Shown here piece after piece: positions 7,163-13,330 of a stretch of DNA of 14,893 nt. The first letter of the stretch is position 1. The number at the start of each line of letters is the position of its first letter. A model generated the notes under the pieces. It was not told the origin of the DNA and did no database searches. It saw only the letters and a list, made by a program, of their open reading frames with translations. The DNA comes from Opitutia bacterium UBA4654 (GTDB taxonomy: Bacteria; Verrucomicrobiota; Verrucomicrobiia; Opitutales; Intestinicryptomonadaceae): assembly GCA_002405555.1 (NCBI GenBank), contig DHMA01000037.1, forward strand, positions 1 to 14,893, given 5' to 3'. The translations under genes and the position numbers were made by a program.

Positions 7163-8536
7163 CTACGGAAGGAACGACGGATTGTAGTCGTAGAGCGACG
7201 AGACAAGCCTGTCCGCCTCGGGGCAGGAGTCGAAAGACATCGCGGCGGGATTGTATTTCAGCTCGCGTTCGGGAACGAGCGCGCCGACCATGCTAAGCAG
7301 AACCATCTCGGTAAACGGGCACGCGTAGCCGAAGTTTGACTCGCTTTCCGTGCCGTCTATGCACGAGTCAATCCAGCCCAGTTGCGGCAGTCCCTTGTGC
7401 TTCGACCTCGCGTATTTTTTCGCGGGGAACGCGCCGCCCTTTTTCAGCTCAATCATCAGCTCGCGCGAGGTGAGCTTGGACTCCGTTCCGTAGTGCGTGC
7501 CCGAAAACGTCGCCTTGCTCCCTACAACAAACAGGCAGTTCTGGCTGCGCGGGTCTTTCAGGAACTCCTCCGACACGCCCTTGACGTGTTCGGGACGCTG
7601 TCTGCCGTCGAACCAGCGCAGTTTGATTTTCCCGTTTTTGCCCCACTTGTTGTCGAAGTTCATGACCATCGACGTCTTGAACGGAAAGCTGTAATCGGTA
7701 AACGGCGACGACTTCACGGAGAAGGAAGTCGGGAAGCCCAAGTCCAACGCCGAATACGGGGTGTCGAAGAAGTGGCACGCCATGTCGCCCGCCGACCCCG
7801 TGCCGAAGTTGCGCAGCCCGCGCCAGTTAAACGGAACCACGTTTTTCGAATACGGCTGGAACGGCGCGACGCCGAGCCACAAATCGTAGGAGAGCGTTTC
7901 GGGAATTTTCCCGCCCGCGGCGGGTCTTTTCAAGTCCGCGCCCTGCGGCCACATGGGGCGGCTTGTCCACATGCAGATTTCCTCGATGTCGCCGAGAATG
8001 CCCGACTCGACCCACTCGCGCAAGTCCTTCCAGCCGTCGTAGGTGTGCCCCTGATTGCCCATCTGGGTAACGACGCCAGCCTCGTCGGCAAGGCGTTTAA
8101 GCTCGCGGGCTTCCCAAATAGTGCGGGTGAGTGGCTTTTCGCAGAAGACGTGCTTGCCGTTGGCGATTGCCCACGCGGCAATCGGGTAGTGCATGTGGTC
8201 GGGAGTGCAGACGGCGACGGCGTCGATGTCGCGCCCCATTTTGGAGAGCATTTTGCGGTAGTCGCGGAAACGCGCGGCGGAGGGATATTTTTTGAAAGCG
8301 GGCGCGGCGCGGTCGAAGTCAACGTCGCAGAGGGCGACGAGGTTCGCGTTTTTTGCGAGCGAGCCGACCGCCTTGACGGTCTCGAAGCCGCGTCCGCCGC
8401 AACCCACGACCGCCACGTTCAGTTTTTCGTTCGCGCCTATTTTGCGCGGTTTCGGCGCGGAAGAGCACGCGGGCAGAAACATCGCCGCGCTTCCGAACAA
8501 AACGGAATTTTTAAGAAATTCCCTGCGTGTAAACAT
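7163..8536 (-). CDS. Gfo/Idh/MocA-family oxidoreductase, Tat lipoprotein
   Basis: A 457-residue NAD(P)-dependent oxidoreductase of the Gfo/Idh/MocA superfamily, which acts mostly on sugars, inositols and glycosides. The N-terminus has a twin-arginine motif (TRREFLK, residues 3-9), a hydrophobic stretch, then a lipobox (LPAC, Cys24). It therefore appears to be exported folded with its cofactor and then lipidated. The Rossmann nucleotide motif is at 41-50 (VAVVGCGGRG), TPDHMHYP at 111-118, the family's EKPL at 133-136, and the C-domain GDMACHFFD signature at 250-258. This subtype, with a conserved GDMxCH, is abundant in Planctomycetota, Verrucomicrobiota and Bacteroidota. ATG at 8536 is chosen because an AGGAGG lies 9 bases upstream and it gives the Tat signal at the N-terminus; the open frame continues upstream but has no support. 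The substrate is unknown; a keto-glycoside role is possible. Confidence 0.92.
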   Translation of the reverse strand: MFTRREFLKNSVLFGSAAMFLPACSSAPKPRKIGANEKLNVAVVGCGGRGFETVKAVGSLAKNANLVALCDVDFDRAAPAFKKYPSAARFRDYRKMLSKMGRDIDAVAVCTPDHMHYPIAAWAIANGKHVFCEKPLTRTIWEARELKRLADEAGVVTQMGNQGHTYDGWKDLREWVESGILGDIEEICMWTSRPMWPQGADLKRPAAGGKIPETLSYDLWLGVAPFQPYSKNVVPFNWRGLRNFGTGSAGDMACHFFDTPYSALDLGFPTSFSVKSSPFTDYSFPFKTSMVMNFDNKWGKNGKIKLRWFDGRQRPEHVKGVSEEFLKDPRSQNCLFVVGSKATFSGTHYGTESKLTSRELMIELKKGGAFPAKKYARSKHKGLPQLGWIDSCIDGTESESNFGYACPFTEMVLLSMVGALVPERELKYNPAAMSFDSCPEADRLVSSLYDYNPSFLP

Positions 8537-8545
8537 AATTTGTAT

Positions 8546-8551
8546 CCTCCT
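8546..8551 (-). promoter_or_regulatory. Consensus Shine-Dalgarno of the oxidoreductase gene
   Basis: AGGAGG on the minus strand, 9 bases before the ATG at 8536. It is the only full-consensus site I noticed in the window, and it rules out the longer upstream reading of this frame. Confidence 0.82.
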
Positions 8552-8577
8552 GAATGTTTTTGAAAAAGTTGGAAGCG

Positions 8578-8593
8578 CGGCGGAACTCCGCCG
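8578..8593 (-). promoter_or_regulatory. Short hairpin in 5' leader of the oxidoreductase mRNA
   Basis: A 7-bp inverted repeat, CGGCGGA / TCCGCCG, with a 2-base centre (in practice a 6-bp stem with a tetraloop). It lies about 10-25 bases after the predicted transcription start and upstream of the Shine-Dalgarno. It could stabilise the mRNA or be an operator; nothing further can be said. Confidence 0.3.
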
Positions 8594-8608
8594 AACCCGA
8601 CGCGTAAA

Positions 8609-8637
8609 AATGTAGAAAATAAGTCTTCGCGGGTCAA
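8609..8637 (-). promoter_or_regulatory. Sigma-70-like promoter of the oxidoreductase gene
   Basis: On the minus strand, TTGACC (8637-8632) is followed after exactly 17 bases by TACATT (8614-8609). Initiation near 8602 would give a leader of roughly 65 bases ending in a consensus Shine-Dalgarno. This is the best promoter match in the window. Confidence 0.6.
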
Positions 8638-8647
8638 AAATTTTTTG

Positions 8648-8653
8648 TAGAAT
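8648..8653 (+). promoter_or_regulatory. Candidate -10 element for cutA
   Basis: TAGAAT (8648-8653) lies 7 bases before the cutA ATG at 8661, so a transcript from it would be essentially leaderless. The -35 region (8624-8631) is poor and overlaps the divergent promoter on the other strand. Confidence 0.28.
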
Positions 8654-8660
8654 GCCTTGC

Positions 8661-8981
8661 ATGGAAAACAGGATAATTTGCATTTTTTCGACATTCCCCG
8701 AAAAACGCTCCGCCTCGAAAACCGCAGAAACGCTTGTTTCGGAGGGGCTGGCGGCATGCGTGCAAATAGGCTCGCCAGTGGAATCGACCTATGTCTGGGA
8801 CGGCAAGCTGTGCCGCGAAACCGAATACCCCGCCCTCATAAAAGCTTCGCCCGTCGCCCTGCCCCGACTGCGCGAAAGATTCGCCCAGCTCCACCCCTAC
8901 GAATGCCCCGAATGGGTGCAGACCGACTGCGAGGCGTCGCGCGCATACGCCGACTTCGTTTGCGGAACGCGCCCGCGCTAA
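8661..8981 (+). CDS. cutA: CutA-like protein (CutA1 family)
   Basis: A 106-residue protein of the CutA1 family. These are small trimeric, ferredoxin-like cytoplasmic proteins named for divalent cation tolerance; their exact role remains unclear. Family landmarks are visible: an N-terminal strand with STFPEK (10-15), EGLAACVQI (28-36), the WDGKL turn (46-50) and the signature HPYECPE (78-84). The position matching the E. coli metal-binding Cys16 appears to be Ser10 here by eye alignment, though Cys7 is nearby. The start is ATG at 8661; an in-frame ATG at 8652 overlaps the likely -10 element and adds only three residues. There is no Shine-Dalgarno. It is divergent from the Gfo/Idh/MocA gene across 124 bases. 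The family call is secure. Confidence 0.9.
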   Translation: MENRIICIFSTFPEKRSASKTAETLVSEGLAACVQIGSPVESTYVWDGKLCRETEYPALIKASPVALPRLRERFAQLHPYECPEWVQTDCEASRAYADFVCGTRPR

Positions 8982-8987
8982 ATTCGG

Positions 8988-9026
8988 CGGCGGACAAATT
9001 TATGTTTGCGAAAAATCCGCCGTTTT
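8988..9026 (+). terminator. Possible weak terminator after cutA
   Basis: CGGCGGA (8988-8994) can pair with TCCGCCG (9016-9022) across a long 21-base loop, followed by four T's. The loop is large and the T-run short, so this is tentative. It also overlaps the candidate promoter of the next gene. Confidence 0.28.
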
Positions 9027-9034
9027 GCGATAAA
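9006..9034 (+). promoter_or_regulatory. Candidate promoter for the CNNM/CBS gene
   Basis: TTGCGA (9006-9011), 17 bases, then GATAAA (9029-9034). Initiation near 9041 would leave a leader of about 6 bases before the ATG at 9047. The match to consensus is moderate. Confidence 0.28.
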
Positions 9035-9046
9035 CAGCCTCCGTAA

Positions 9047-10096
9047 ATGGCATACCTTGCAATCACAATTATCCTGACGCTCGGCGTCTCCGCGCTGTGC
9101 TCCGCGCTCGAAGCGGTTGTGCTGAGCACTACGGAAATCGAAATCGAACGCCTCAAAAAGCAGTCGCCGCGCCGCGGGGCTATACTCGAACGCTGCGTGA
9201 GAAACATCGACGAAACGACGTCGGCGATTCTCACGGCAAACACAATCGCAAACACGTTCGGCGCGACGCTCGCGGGCGTGCAGTGCGCCGCGCTGTTCGG
9301 GTCGGGAATCGCCACGGCGTACGTCTTCCCCGCCGCGCTCACGGTGGGCATTCTCTTCTTTTCGGAAATCATGCCCAAAAACATCGGCATAATCTACCGC
9401 CGCCCCCTGCAACCCTACCTCATCTACCCGCTCTCGTGGCTGCGCGTGGCGATGGCGCCGATGGCGAAATTCACGTCGTTCATATTGAAGGGGCTCAAAT
9501 CGAACGCGAAGAAGGACGAATCGGGCGACGACGAAATCGTAATGCTTGCAAACAAGGGAGAGAAGGACGGCGTAATCACCCCGCAGGAGCGCGACCTGAT
9601 TGCGAATTCGCTCTCGCTCGACGACGTCACGATAGCGGAAATCATGACGCCGCGCACGGTGGTGGAAACCGCCGACTACGACCAAAGCGTAGGGGAGTTT
9701 TTCGCCGAACACCCCAACCCGAATTTCTCGCGCTTTCCCGTCTTCCGCGACACGCTCGACAACATCGTGGGAGTCGTGCGGCGGCGCGACATTCTGACCG
9801 CCATGGCAAACGACTGCCACGCAAAGAAAATTTCGGAAATCATGCAGCCGACGACCTTCGTTCCCGAAAACGGCTCGGCTCTCGCGGTTCTGCGCCAGCT
9901 GATAAAGAAGCACCAGCAGATGGGAATTGTGGTGGACGAATTTGCGTCGCTTACGGGCGTAATCACGCTCGAAGACATTTTCGAGCACTTGCTCGGCTCG
10001 GAAATTTTCGAGACCGACGACATCGCGGTGGACATGCGCGAGCTTGCCCGCCACCGAAGCAACAAGGGCGGGCGCAAAAGCCCGTTCAGGCCGTAG
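9047..10096 (+). CDS. CNNM (DUF21) + CBS-pair membrane protein
   Basis: A 349-residue inner-membrane protein of the CNNM/CorB-CorC group, which is linked to Mg2+ and other divalent cation transport. The N-terminal DUF21 transmembrane domain spans about residues 1-150. It shows the conserved SALEAVVLS in the first helix, ANTIANTFGA near 65-74, and the SEIMPKNIG segment near 106-114; the E-x-x-P-K core is a CNNM hallmark. Two CBS motifs follow (about 200-262 and 263-325; IMTPRTVVE and TLEDIFEHLLG), expected to bind adenine nucleotide. The chain ends soon after, without the CorC/HlyC C-terminal domain; shorter members like this form a known subgroup, so I do not regard it as broken. No Shine-Dalgarno is seen. 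The next gene starts 59 bases downstream, so co-transcription is possible. Confidence 0.9.
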   Translation: MAYLAITIILTLGVSALCSALEAVVLSTTEIEIERLKKQSPRRGAILERCVRNIDETTSAILTANTIANTFGATLAGVQCAALFGSGIATAYVFPAALTVGILFFSEIMPKNIGIIYRRPLQPYLIYPLSWLRVAMAPMAKFTSFILKGLKSNAKKDESGDDEIVMLANKGEKDGVITPQERDLIANSLSLDDVTIAEIMTPRTVVETADYDQSVGEFFAEHPNPNFSRFPVFRDTLDNIVGVVRRRDILTAMANDCHAKKISEIMQPTTFVPENGSALAVLRQLIKKHQQMGIVVDEFASLTGVITLEDIFEHLLGSEIFETDDIAVDMRELARHRSNKGGRKSPFRP

Positions 10097-10155
10097 ACGC
10101 GCGGCGCAAACGCTTTGTTCTTGCAAGACGCGCCGTTCGGGAAAAGAATGGAAAA

Positions 10156-10419
10156 ATGAATTTCTTAAAAAAGTCCGAAGAAAAAAAGGGCGGCTACATT
10201 CCGAGCATGTCGCAGTTGCGCTCGCTTCTGGCGTCGCTGCCCGACCCCGCAAAGACGCTCGACGAAACGCACGAAATCCGCGTTGACGACAGCCCCGACA
10301 AAACACTGCTCTTCGAACGCGCGATAATCAGGAAGTCGGACGGCTCGAAATCGCCGCGCTGGGTTTACAAGGGGAGGATTTTTATCGATTCCAAATATTA
10401 CACGAACGCAAAAAAATGA
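10156..10419 (+). CDS. Small conserved-looking protein of unknown function
   Basis: An 87-residue, Lys- and Ser-rich soluble protein that I do not recognise. It begins MNFLKKSEEKKGGYIPSM, has no signal peptide or membrane segment, and ends in a beta-like, aromatic part (RWVYKGRIFIDSKYY). I consider it real because its codon use matches its neighbours, it starts just after the CNNM gene, and its stop overlaps the next start (the ATGA at 10416-10419), a pattern typical of translational coupling. A purine-rich stretch (GGAAAA) precedes the ATG. The same open frame runs far upstream, but there it lies out of phase inside the CNNM gene, so the start at 10156 is preferred. It is likely co-expressed with the lipoprotein and rlmN that follow. 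Confidence 0.72.
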   Translation: MNFLKKSEEKKGGYIPSMSQLRSLLASLPDPAKTLDETHEIRVDDSPDKTLLFERAIIRKSDGSKSPRWVYKGRIFIDSKYYTNAKK

Positions 10420-10634
10420 AAAGCATTGCCCAACTCGTTTTGTCGGCGGCGGCGCTCGCCGCGCTTGCCGCATGCAACGCATTCGAAAACGTCGAAAACG
10501 ACGCCAAGCAGACGCCGATAGGCTCCGTCGTAAGCGGCGAAACGCGCGACGCCGACACCTACATGAAACGCGTCAGCGAACGCAACAGAGCCGCCGACCG
10601 CGACACTTGGCGTCCGCAAAACGACCGCTTCTAA
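10416..10634 (+). CDS. Small entericidin-like lipoprotein
   Basis: A 72-residue predicted lipoprotein. It has a short basic start, an Ala/Leu-rich hydrophobic stretch and a lipobox (LAAC, Cys20). The residues just after the Cys (NAFENVENDAKQ) resemble the pattern in entericidin-type lipoproteins (Cys-Asn-Thr-x-x-Gly-x-Gly-x-Asp), although the Gly positions differ and this protein is longer than the ~45 residues usual for that family. The mature part is hydrophilic and ends in a basic and acidic mix without further domains. Its ATG overlaps the previous stop (ATGA), and rlmN begins 6 bases after its stop, so the three genes probably form one message. The entericidin resemblance is suggestive only. 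Confidence 0.72.
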   Translation: MKSIAQLVLSAAALAALAACNAFENVENDAKQTPIGSVVSGETRDADTYMKRVSERNRAADRDTWRPQNDRF

Positions 10635-10640
10635 CCGCGC

Positions 10641-11717
10641 GTGAAACCCGACTTCTACACGCTTTCAAAACCCGAACTCGCCGCCGCGCTCGCCGCCGCG
10701 GGCTTCGAGAAATTCCGCGCGTCGCAGGTTTTCGACGCCGTCTACAAACACAAAATCTTCTCGCCCGCAGGCTTCCCCGCGCTGCCCGAAAAGCTCAAAA
10801 ATTGGCTCGCCGAAAATTTCGAATTCGCCGCGGGGAAACTCGTCGGCAACAGGGAGTCCGCCGACGAAACGAAGAAATACCTCTTCGAGCTGTCCGACGG
10901 AAAATTCGTCGAATGCGTCCTGCTTGAAGCGCCGTCCGACGACGGCGGAGAGGTTCGCAAAACGCTCTGCGTAAGCACGCAGATTGGCTGCGCGTGCGGC
11001 TGCAAATTCTGCGCGTCGGGGCTTAACGGATTTTTCCGCAACCTCACCGCGGGGGAAATCGTGGCGCAAATGCTGCCGTTTGCGGTCGACGAAACGCGCA
11101 ACGGCAAAAAGACGCGCAAATTCGAATTCGAAAACGTGGTCGTCATGGGAATGGGCGAGCCGCTCATGAACGCCGACAACCTGCTCGCCGCGCTCGCGGT
11201 TCTCAACGCGCCCGACAAGTTCGCGTTCGGCGCGCGGCGCATAACGGTTTCCACAAGCGGAATCGCCGACGTTCTCGAACGCCTTGCCGGCTCCGACTTC
11301 CCCTACCGGCTGGCAATCAGCCTGCACGGCTCGACGAACGAAATACGCTCGAAAATCATGCCGATTAACGGGAAGTTCCCGCTCGAAAAGCTCCTGCCCG
11401 CCGCAGAAAAGTTCGCGGCGGCAAACGGCAGAATGATTACCCTTGAATACATTTTGATAAAAGATGTCAACGACTCGCAGCACGCCGCGGGGGAGCTTGC
11501 GAAAATCGCAAAACGCCTCCACGCGCACGTCAACCTGATTCCCTACAACAGGGTTGACGCGCTCGACTGGGAACGCTCTCCCGCGCCAAGACGCGCGGCG
11601 TTCGCAAACCTGCTGAAAGCCGAAAAAGTGTCGTGCACACTGCGGCGCGAAAAAGGCTCGGAAATAGACGCCGCCTGCGGGCAGCTCGTTTTGCGCACGG
11701 GCAAAAACAGGGCGTAG
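10641..11717 (+). CDS. rlmN: RlmN, 23S rRNA A2503 / tRNA A37 C2-methyltransferase
   Basis: A 358-residue radical SAM methyltransferase. E. coli RlmN methylates C2 of A2503 in 23S rRNA and of A37 in some tRNAs. All four functional cysteine positions are visible: Cys110, matching E. coli Cys118 that resolves the intermediate; the 4Fe-4S cluster Cys117-x3-Cys121-x2-Cys124; and the methyl-carrying C-terminal Cys346 in IDAACGQL. The MGMGEPLMN loop and the LAISLHGS strand are typical of the family. The start is GTG at 10641, chosen because MKPDFYTLS is the normal length upstream of the helical N-domain and it lies 6 bases after the lipoprotein stop; no Shine-Dalgarno is present. Rhodobacter-type Cfr can be excluded by the RlmN-like IDAACGQ end and chromosomal context, though the two families are homologous. 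I see no T-rich terminator on its own strand. Confidence 0.95.
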   Translation: MKPDFYTLSKPELAAALAAAGFEKFRASQVFDAVYKHKIFSPAGFPALPEKLKNWLAENFEFAAGKLVGNRESADETKKYLFELSDGKFVECVLLEAPSDDGGEVRKTLCVSTQIGCACGCKFCASGLNGFFRNLTAGEIVAQMLPFAVDETRNGKKTRKFEFENVVVMGMGEPLMNADNLLAALAVLNAPDKFAFGARRITVSTSGIADVLERLAGSDFPYRLAISLHGSTNEIRSKIMPINGKFPLEKLLPAAEKFAAANGRMITLEYILIKDVNDSQHAAGELAKIAKRLHAHVNLIPYNRVDALDWERSPAPRRAAFANLLKAEKVSCTLRREKGSEIDAACGQLVLRTGKNRA

Positions 11718-11768
11718 GCAAAACAAGCCGCGCAAATAACGCGCCGCCGCGAAGCTTCCGACAAGCGC

Positions 11769-11800
11769 AAAAAAAATCGGCAAGGCAAAAGCCAAGCCGA
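11769..11800 (-). terminator. Probable terminator after the DUF1080-PHP gene
   Basis: Read on the minus strand, a hairpin (11800-11777; TCGGC/GCCGA and GGC/GCC stems separated by an A-A internal loop, AAAA/TTTT loop) is followed by eight T's (11776-11769). It lies about 120 bases beyond the stop of the DUF1080-PHP gene. The stem is interrupted, so strength is moderate. The remainder of 11718-11921 contains no gene I can support. Confidence 0.45.
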
Positions 11801-11921
11801 AGCGCGGCGCAAAAACAGAACAAACCCACGCGCAAACGGGAAATGCGCCCCGCTCTGCGGAACACGCACTGTCCGCCGGAGTGTGCCGCAAAAAAGCGCG
11901 GCGCAATCGGCGGGCGGCAAA

Positions 11922-13280
11922 TCAGCGCGGACGGCACTCGTAGGGGTTTAGCATGTCGGAGGCGGTAAGCCCGCACTCCCGCGCGATTTTCAGGCAGTAT
12001 TCAAGCTTGCCGAAATCGGAGTTGCCGTTGTTGCTGCCGAATGTGAATTTCACGCCGCGGGCTTTTGCCGCCTTCACAAATTCGGCGTCGGGAATTTTGT
12101 ATCGCGCGCTGATTTCCAGAGCCATGCCGCCGCGAACCAGAGCGTCGAGCATTTTTGCGCGGCGGGCGGGAGTCCAAAGTTTTGCGTATTCGGGTTGGAG
12201 AACATCGGGCAGGTATGTCGCATTGGCGTAGATGTTGGCGGGCTCGCCGAGCACGCCGCAGATTTTCTCCACAATCATGTCCATGTACTCCTGCCTGTCG
12301 CCCACTTTTACTTCGGCGGGAATCCAAAGGTGGACGCGCGTTCCGCTTCTATCCTCGAAAGTCATGGCATCGGTAAACGAGTAGGCGAATTTTGCGCGGA
12401 CGGGCTTGGAAATGAGTTTTGTCCACTCGCGCCCCTCCGCCTGCATTGCGACGATGTACGGCTGCGACTTGTTCTTTTCGAAAAATTCGAGCGCGAGCGA
12501 ATCCCTGTCTATCGGGAAGTCCCTGCCGCAGTTGACGGCGATTGCGTAGTTTATGCCGTATTTGCGCGACTGCGCCTTCGCCTTTTCGGCGTCGAGGTCG
12601 CCTTTAAGGTGGACGTGGTAGTCGAGCACGGGGAAGTCGGACTGGTGGAGGGCAATGACGCCGTCCGCCGTTTCGGGTTCCGCCTGCGCTCGCGCCGCCG
12701 ATTTTTTGAGCTTCGACACCCTGAAATTTCTAAGCTCCACAAAGCCGCCCGAATCGCATTTCACGCCGATTGCGCCGTCTTCCAGACGCGCGTTTTTGTT
12801 TTGCGGAAGCCTGTACGGATTTCTGGGCTCGGCATACTCCACAAGCTTCCGCCCGTCTACCGAAATTTCGACAAGGTTGCCCGACACCCTCGCGCAAAGC
12901 CTCAGCCATTCGCCGTCCGCGCCAACGCGCTTTACGACGTTCCGCACTCCGAGCAGGCTGCCCGTCTTGCGCCACCACGTTTTCGATTCCGCCGAATTGT
13001 CGAGCGCGATTTTATAGCCTTTCGAGAACGCGGAATCGGTGTGGAACGCCACAAAGCCCGTTGCGTTCGGCGACGTGCGGACTTCGCAGGAAAGCTCGAA
13101 GTCGGCAAACGCGCCGCCGTTGTTTTCGGGCGGAAGCAGCGCGGACGCGCCCCTTTCAAGGCGCAGAACGCCGTCGGGCGTCGCCGACGCCCTCCCCGAA
13201 ACCGTCCACGCGCCCGCCGAGGCGGCGTAGGCGCAGGCGCAACACGCAATCAATGTAAAAACGGAAGCTATTTTTTTCAT
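11922..13280 (-). CDS. Secreted DUF1080 domain joined to a PHP-like hydrolase domain
   Basis: A 452-residue exported protein. A short signal peptide (1 to about 20) ends near AYAASA; a lipobox reading (LIAC, Cys13) is possible but would leave an unusually short hydrophobic core. Residues about 24-192 match the DUF1080 / 3-keto-disaccharide hydrolase beta-sandwich, with GFVAFHTD, a WWRKTGSLLG loop, EWLRLCARVSG and VDGRKLVEY. After an Ala/Lys linker, residues about 213-445 look like a PHP or amidohydrolase-type barrel. It begins with DYHVHLKGDL (H222, H224), contains AEGREW (E282) and a LEISAR strand (E389), and ends with FTFGSNNG (413-419) where PHP enzymes usually have GSDAH. It follows thiGH on the same strand but after a terminator. 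I see no convincing promoter in the 23 bases between. Substrate unknown; polysaccharide or phosphoester cleavage are possibilities. Confidence 0.82.
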   Translation of the reverse strand: MKKIASVFTLIACCACAYAASAGAWTVSGRASATPDGVLRLERGASALLPPENNGGAFADFELSCEVRTSPNATGFVAFHTDSAFSKGYKIALDNSAESKTWWRKTGSLLGVRNVVKRVGADGEWLRLCARVSGNLVEISVDGRKLVEYAEPRNPYRLPQNKNARLEDGAIGVKCDSGGFVELRNFRVSKLKKSAARAQAEPETADGVIALHQSDFPVLDYHVHLKGDLDAEKAKAQSRKYGINYAIAVNCGRDFPIDRDSLALEFFEKNKSQPYIVAMQAEGREWTKLISKPVRAKFAYSFTDAMTFEDRSGTRVHLWIPAEVKVGDRQEYMDMIVEKICGVLGEPANIYANATYLPDVLQPEYAKLWTPARRAKMLDALVRGGMALEISARYKIPDAEFVKAAKARGVKFTFGSNNGNSDFGKLEYCLKIARECGLTASDMLNPYECRPR

Positions 13281-13303
13281 ATTAAGTACTTTTGTTGTTG
13301 AAG

Positions 13304-13323
13304 AAAAAACGCGCCGAGGCGCG
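13304..13323 (-). terminator. Intrinsic terminator after thiH
   Basis: On the minus strand, CGCGC-CTCG-GCGCG (13323-13310) is a 5-bp GC-only stem with a tetraloop, running straight into six T's (13309-13304). It lies 7 bases after the thiH stop and separates thiGH from the next gene. Confidence 0.65.
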
Positions 13324-13330
13324 GGAAAAT

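Noticed and set aside
8537..8683. Upstream extension (49 codons) of the Gfo/Idh/MocA frame
   Set aside because: It would bury the twin-arginine signal and cross the promoter, hairpin and AGGAGG that precede the ATG at 8536.
10102..10135. Inverted repeat CGGCGC/GCGCCG with an inner TCTTGCAAGA palindrome after the CNNM gene, as a terminator
   Set aside because: The loop is long and no T-run follows, so it does not qualify; the inner palindrome could be chance.
8978..10306. Minus-strand open frame of 442 codons opposite the CNNM gene
   Set aside because: Arg-rich, without motifs, and entirely antisense to a well-identified membrane protein.
11633..11968. Plus-strand 111-codon frame across the gap after rlmN
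   Set aside because: It starts inside rlmN, is extremely Lys/Arg/Gln-rich, overlaps the end of the DUF1080 gene and has no ribosome binding site.
12195..13301. Plus-strand open frame of 368 codons opposite the DUF1080-PHP gene
   Set aside because: Mirror frame of a gene with clear domains; its composition is Arg/Val-rich without recognisable features.
13281..13303. AT-rich stretch with AAGTACTT palindrome before the DUF1080-PHP gene, as promoter or operator
   Set aside because: No pair of elements with reasonable spacing could be fitted between the thiH terminator and the ATG; the 8-base palindrome alone is not strong evidence.
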